A model generated the notes under the pieces. The model ran no database searches, was not told the origin of the DNA, and saw only the letters and a program-made list of their open reading frames with translations. Below are positions 5,950 to 6,890 of a stretch of DNA of 6,890 nt, in pieces (the stretch's first letter is position 1; every line of letters starts with the position of its first letter). The position numbers and the translations under genes are program-made. The stretch comes from an uncultured Bacteroidales bacterium (GTDB lineage: Bacteria > Bacteroidota > Bacteroidia > Bacteroidales > ML635J-15): positions 1 through 6,890 of the forward strand of contig CALDKB010000031.1 in the NCBI GenBank assembly GCA_937899245.1, in the 5' to 3' direction.

Positions 5950-6567
5950 ATGAAACGTAATATTTTATTATCACTACTTATCGGGATGATGGGTGTGATG
6001 GCATTTGTGGGATGCGAAAAGCCAGAGCCGATAGTTCCGAGCGAGGAACCGCAACAGACGATTGAAGATACTACAATTGTACAGGACACTATGCTTACAT
6101 ATTTTGTCGGAGAGTGGGAATGTATAGATTATCGTTATAGTAATAATGGTGGGTTATTTTTAAGGTTTAGTATGGACTCTCTGTTTGCAACCAATAATGC
6201 AATAGATTTTTATCACGATTTTGATGACAACGAGTATCCCTATCAAATACAATCTATATTCAATTATCCTGCAAATGGTCGCGAGGATGACAAAGGATAT
6301 GCATATAGTGTAGAAGCTGATGATACCTTGCGTGCATATTTTGATCGTGTCAAGGAATCTTATGGGCAGACTATTACAACAACATTTATTGACCAAATTC
6401 CCAATAATCCTATTTATATTTTAAATTTGGATATACCAGTAGAATATTCTAAATTGGCAATACACGTAATTTCAAACGATACTGTTTCCTTGCATTGTTT
6501 CAATGGTGTTTTTAGTCATGCAGAGGATGCTCCTTCATATCGATATAATTTAAAAAGAATAAGATAG
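5950..6567 (+). CDS. Lipoprotein, possible lipocalin-like domain
   Basis: Encodes 205 residues. The signal peptide MKRNILLSLLIGMMGVMAF leads to lipobox VGC with C22 lipidated. Residues 23-48 are a Pro/Glu/Thr-rich linker (CEKPEPIVPSEEPQQ); acidic residues after the Cys fit a surface-export signal of Bacteroidota lipoproteins, but this is only suggestive. From about residue 50, YFVGEWECIDYRYS looks like the opening strand of lipocalin-like lipoproteins (G-x-W-x-C), and the end, SNDTVSLHCFNG...SYRYNLKRIR, resembles their last strands. No catalytic motif is seen and the ligand is unknown. The leader segment is shared with the lipoprotein at 5238. The ATG is 20 bases after the previous stop with only AAAGAG as a weak ribosome site, and a broken gene starts 3 bases after its stop. 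Lipoprotein status is firm; the fold is tentative. Confidence 0.8.
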   Translation: MKRNILLSLLIGMMGVMAFVGCEKPEPIVPSEEPQQTIEDTTIVQDTMLTYFVGEWECIDYRYSNNGGLFLRFSMDSLFATNNAIDFYHDFDDNEYPYQIQSIFNYPANGREDDKGYAYSVEADDTLRAYFDRVKESYGQTITTTFIDQIPNNPIYILNLDIPVEYSKLAIHVISNDTVSLHCFNGVFSHAEDAPSYRYNLKRIR

Positions 6568-6570
6568 AAA

Positions 6571-6804
6571 ATGAAAAATATCATTTTGTTAATTTTGTTA
6601 CTATTTAGTTGTTTGCTAAAATTGTATTCTTAAGACTGTTTTGTGTATGCCAATAAAGACAAAAAACTGTACTTTTATGAGAATCAAAAAGCAATGTATA
6701 TTGCTTTTAAGCGTGATGTAAGCAATGAGAAAAAACAATTATTACTTGACAAATTAGACACGACGATTAAAATTACCCTGTCCTTCGGGATTTGCAACCT
6801 TTAG
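6571..6804 (+). pseudogene. Broken secreted-protein gene with early in-frame stop
   Basis: The ATG at 6571, 3 bases after the lipoprotein stop, opens a signal peptide (MKNIILLILLLFSCLLKLYS) that is cut by TAA at 6631-6633, exactly where signal peptides of this type normally read S-Q-D. A single C-to-T change of CAA would explain it. The same frame stays open to TAG at 6802-6804 and reads DCFVYANKDKKLYFYENQ..., a charged, Tyr-containing start like that of the stub at 5606 (YYYADGQQIYW). Even without the stop, the frame ends ~57 residues further on, inside the CAACCTTTAGCTCG repeat, so the gene is doubly damaged: nonsense and 3' truncation. A sequencing error at 6631 would remove only the first lesion. 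Confidence 0.6.
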
Positions 6805-6848
6805 CTCGTTGCTCTAAGCAACAACCTTTAGCTCGCCGCCTAAGCAGT
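6795..6848 (+). repeat. Two tandem 27-base units (CAACCTTTAGCTCG)
   Basis: CAACCTTTAGCTCG occurs at 6795-6808 and again at 6822-6835, each followed 4-5 bases later by CTAAGCA (6814-6820, 6840-6846), so the unit is about 27 bases. The first unit contains a perfect hairpin, GTTGCT-CTA-AGCAAC (6808-6822). Both units are enclosed by GGGATT (6787-6792) and AATCCC (6856-6861), which could close a larger stem. The rest of the window (to 6890) shows nothing recognisable. Confidence 0.6.
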
Positions 6849-6890
6849 AATCCTCAATCCCAACTACCATCATTCATATTTTCTCTGCAA

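Noticed and set aside
6160..6396. Minus-strand 78-residue hydrophobic, Ile/Cys-rich frame opposite the lipoprotein at 5950
   Set aside because: The apparent hydrophobicity comes from antisense reading of AT-rich Asp/Tyr/Asn codons; the + strand frame has a signal peptide and lipobox.

Overview
The window looks like a chromosomal segment from a member of the Bacteroidota, probably the Bacteroidales. The evidence is two proteins with C-terminal YPNP-type sorting domains of the type IX secretion system (T9SS), a TAnnTTTG promoter box of the Bacteroidota sigma factor, a mostly weak role for Shine-Dalgarno sites, and two lipoproteins of the kind common in this phylum. Genus cannot be fixed from the sequence. 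All recognised genes are on the + strand.

Bases 1-2431 hold two adjacent T9SS cargo genes 11 bases apart: the 3' end of one whose start lies outside the window, and a complete 625-residue protein with a seven-repeat, propeller-like body. Base composition switches inside both: an AT-rich block of about 1 kb spans the gene junction and is flanked by GC-richer coding sequence. Bases 2432-2860 are intergenic, with an array of tiny GC-rich hairpins joined by AAAC linkers and then the promoter region of thrS. Bases 2861-4798 are a complete threonyl-tRNA synthetase gene with all catalytic, editing and zinc residues, closed by a strong intrinsic terminator. Immediately after it lies a second array of the same mini-hairpins in the same orientation, so thrS is bracketed by them.

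Bases 5134-6804 are an AT-rich accessory region with a two-fold modular layout. Each module has a 38-base structured repeat, then a small lipoprotein gene with an almost identical signal-peptide coding segment, then a secreted-protein stub with a Tyr-rich start. The first stub (107 aa) runs into the second copy of the repeat; the second stub is a pseudogene with an in-frame TAA where a Gln is expected, and its frame ends in a different repeat at the right edge. The four reading frames are 2-20 bases apart and were probably one transcript.

The most interesting signal is the 38-base repeat. Both copies can fold as an H-type pseudoknot, and the one base that differs inside the paired parts keeps both stems (C-G versus U-G). 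The mini-hairpin arrays around thrS come second: their cores are mostly C-GNA-G or C-GNNA-G, resembling the known very stable d(GC-GNA-GC) DNA mini-hairpin. No complete new enzymatic or defence system is visible.
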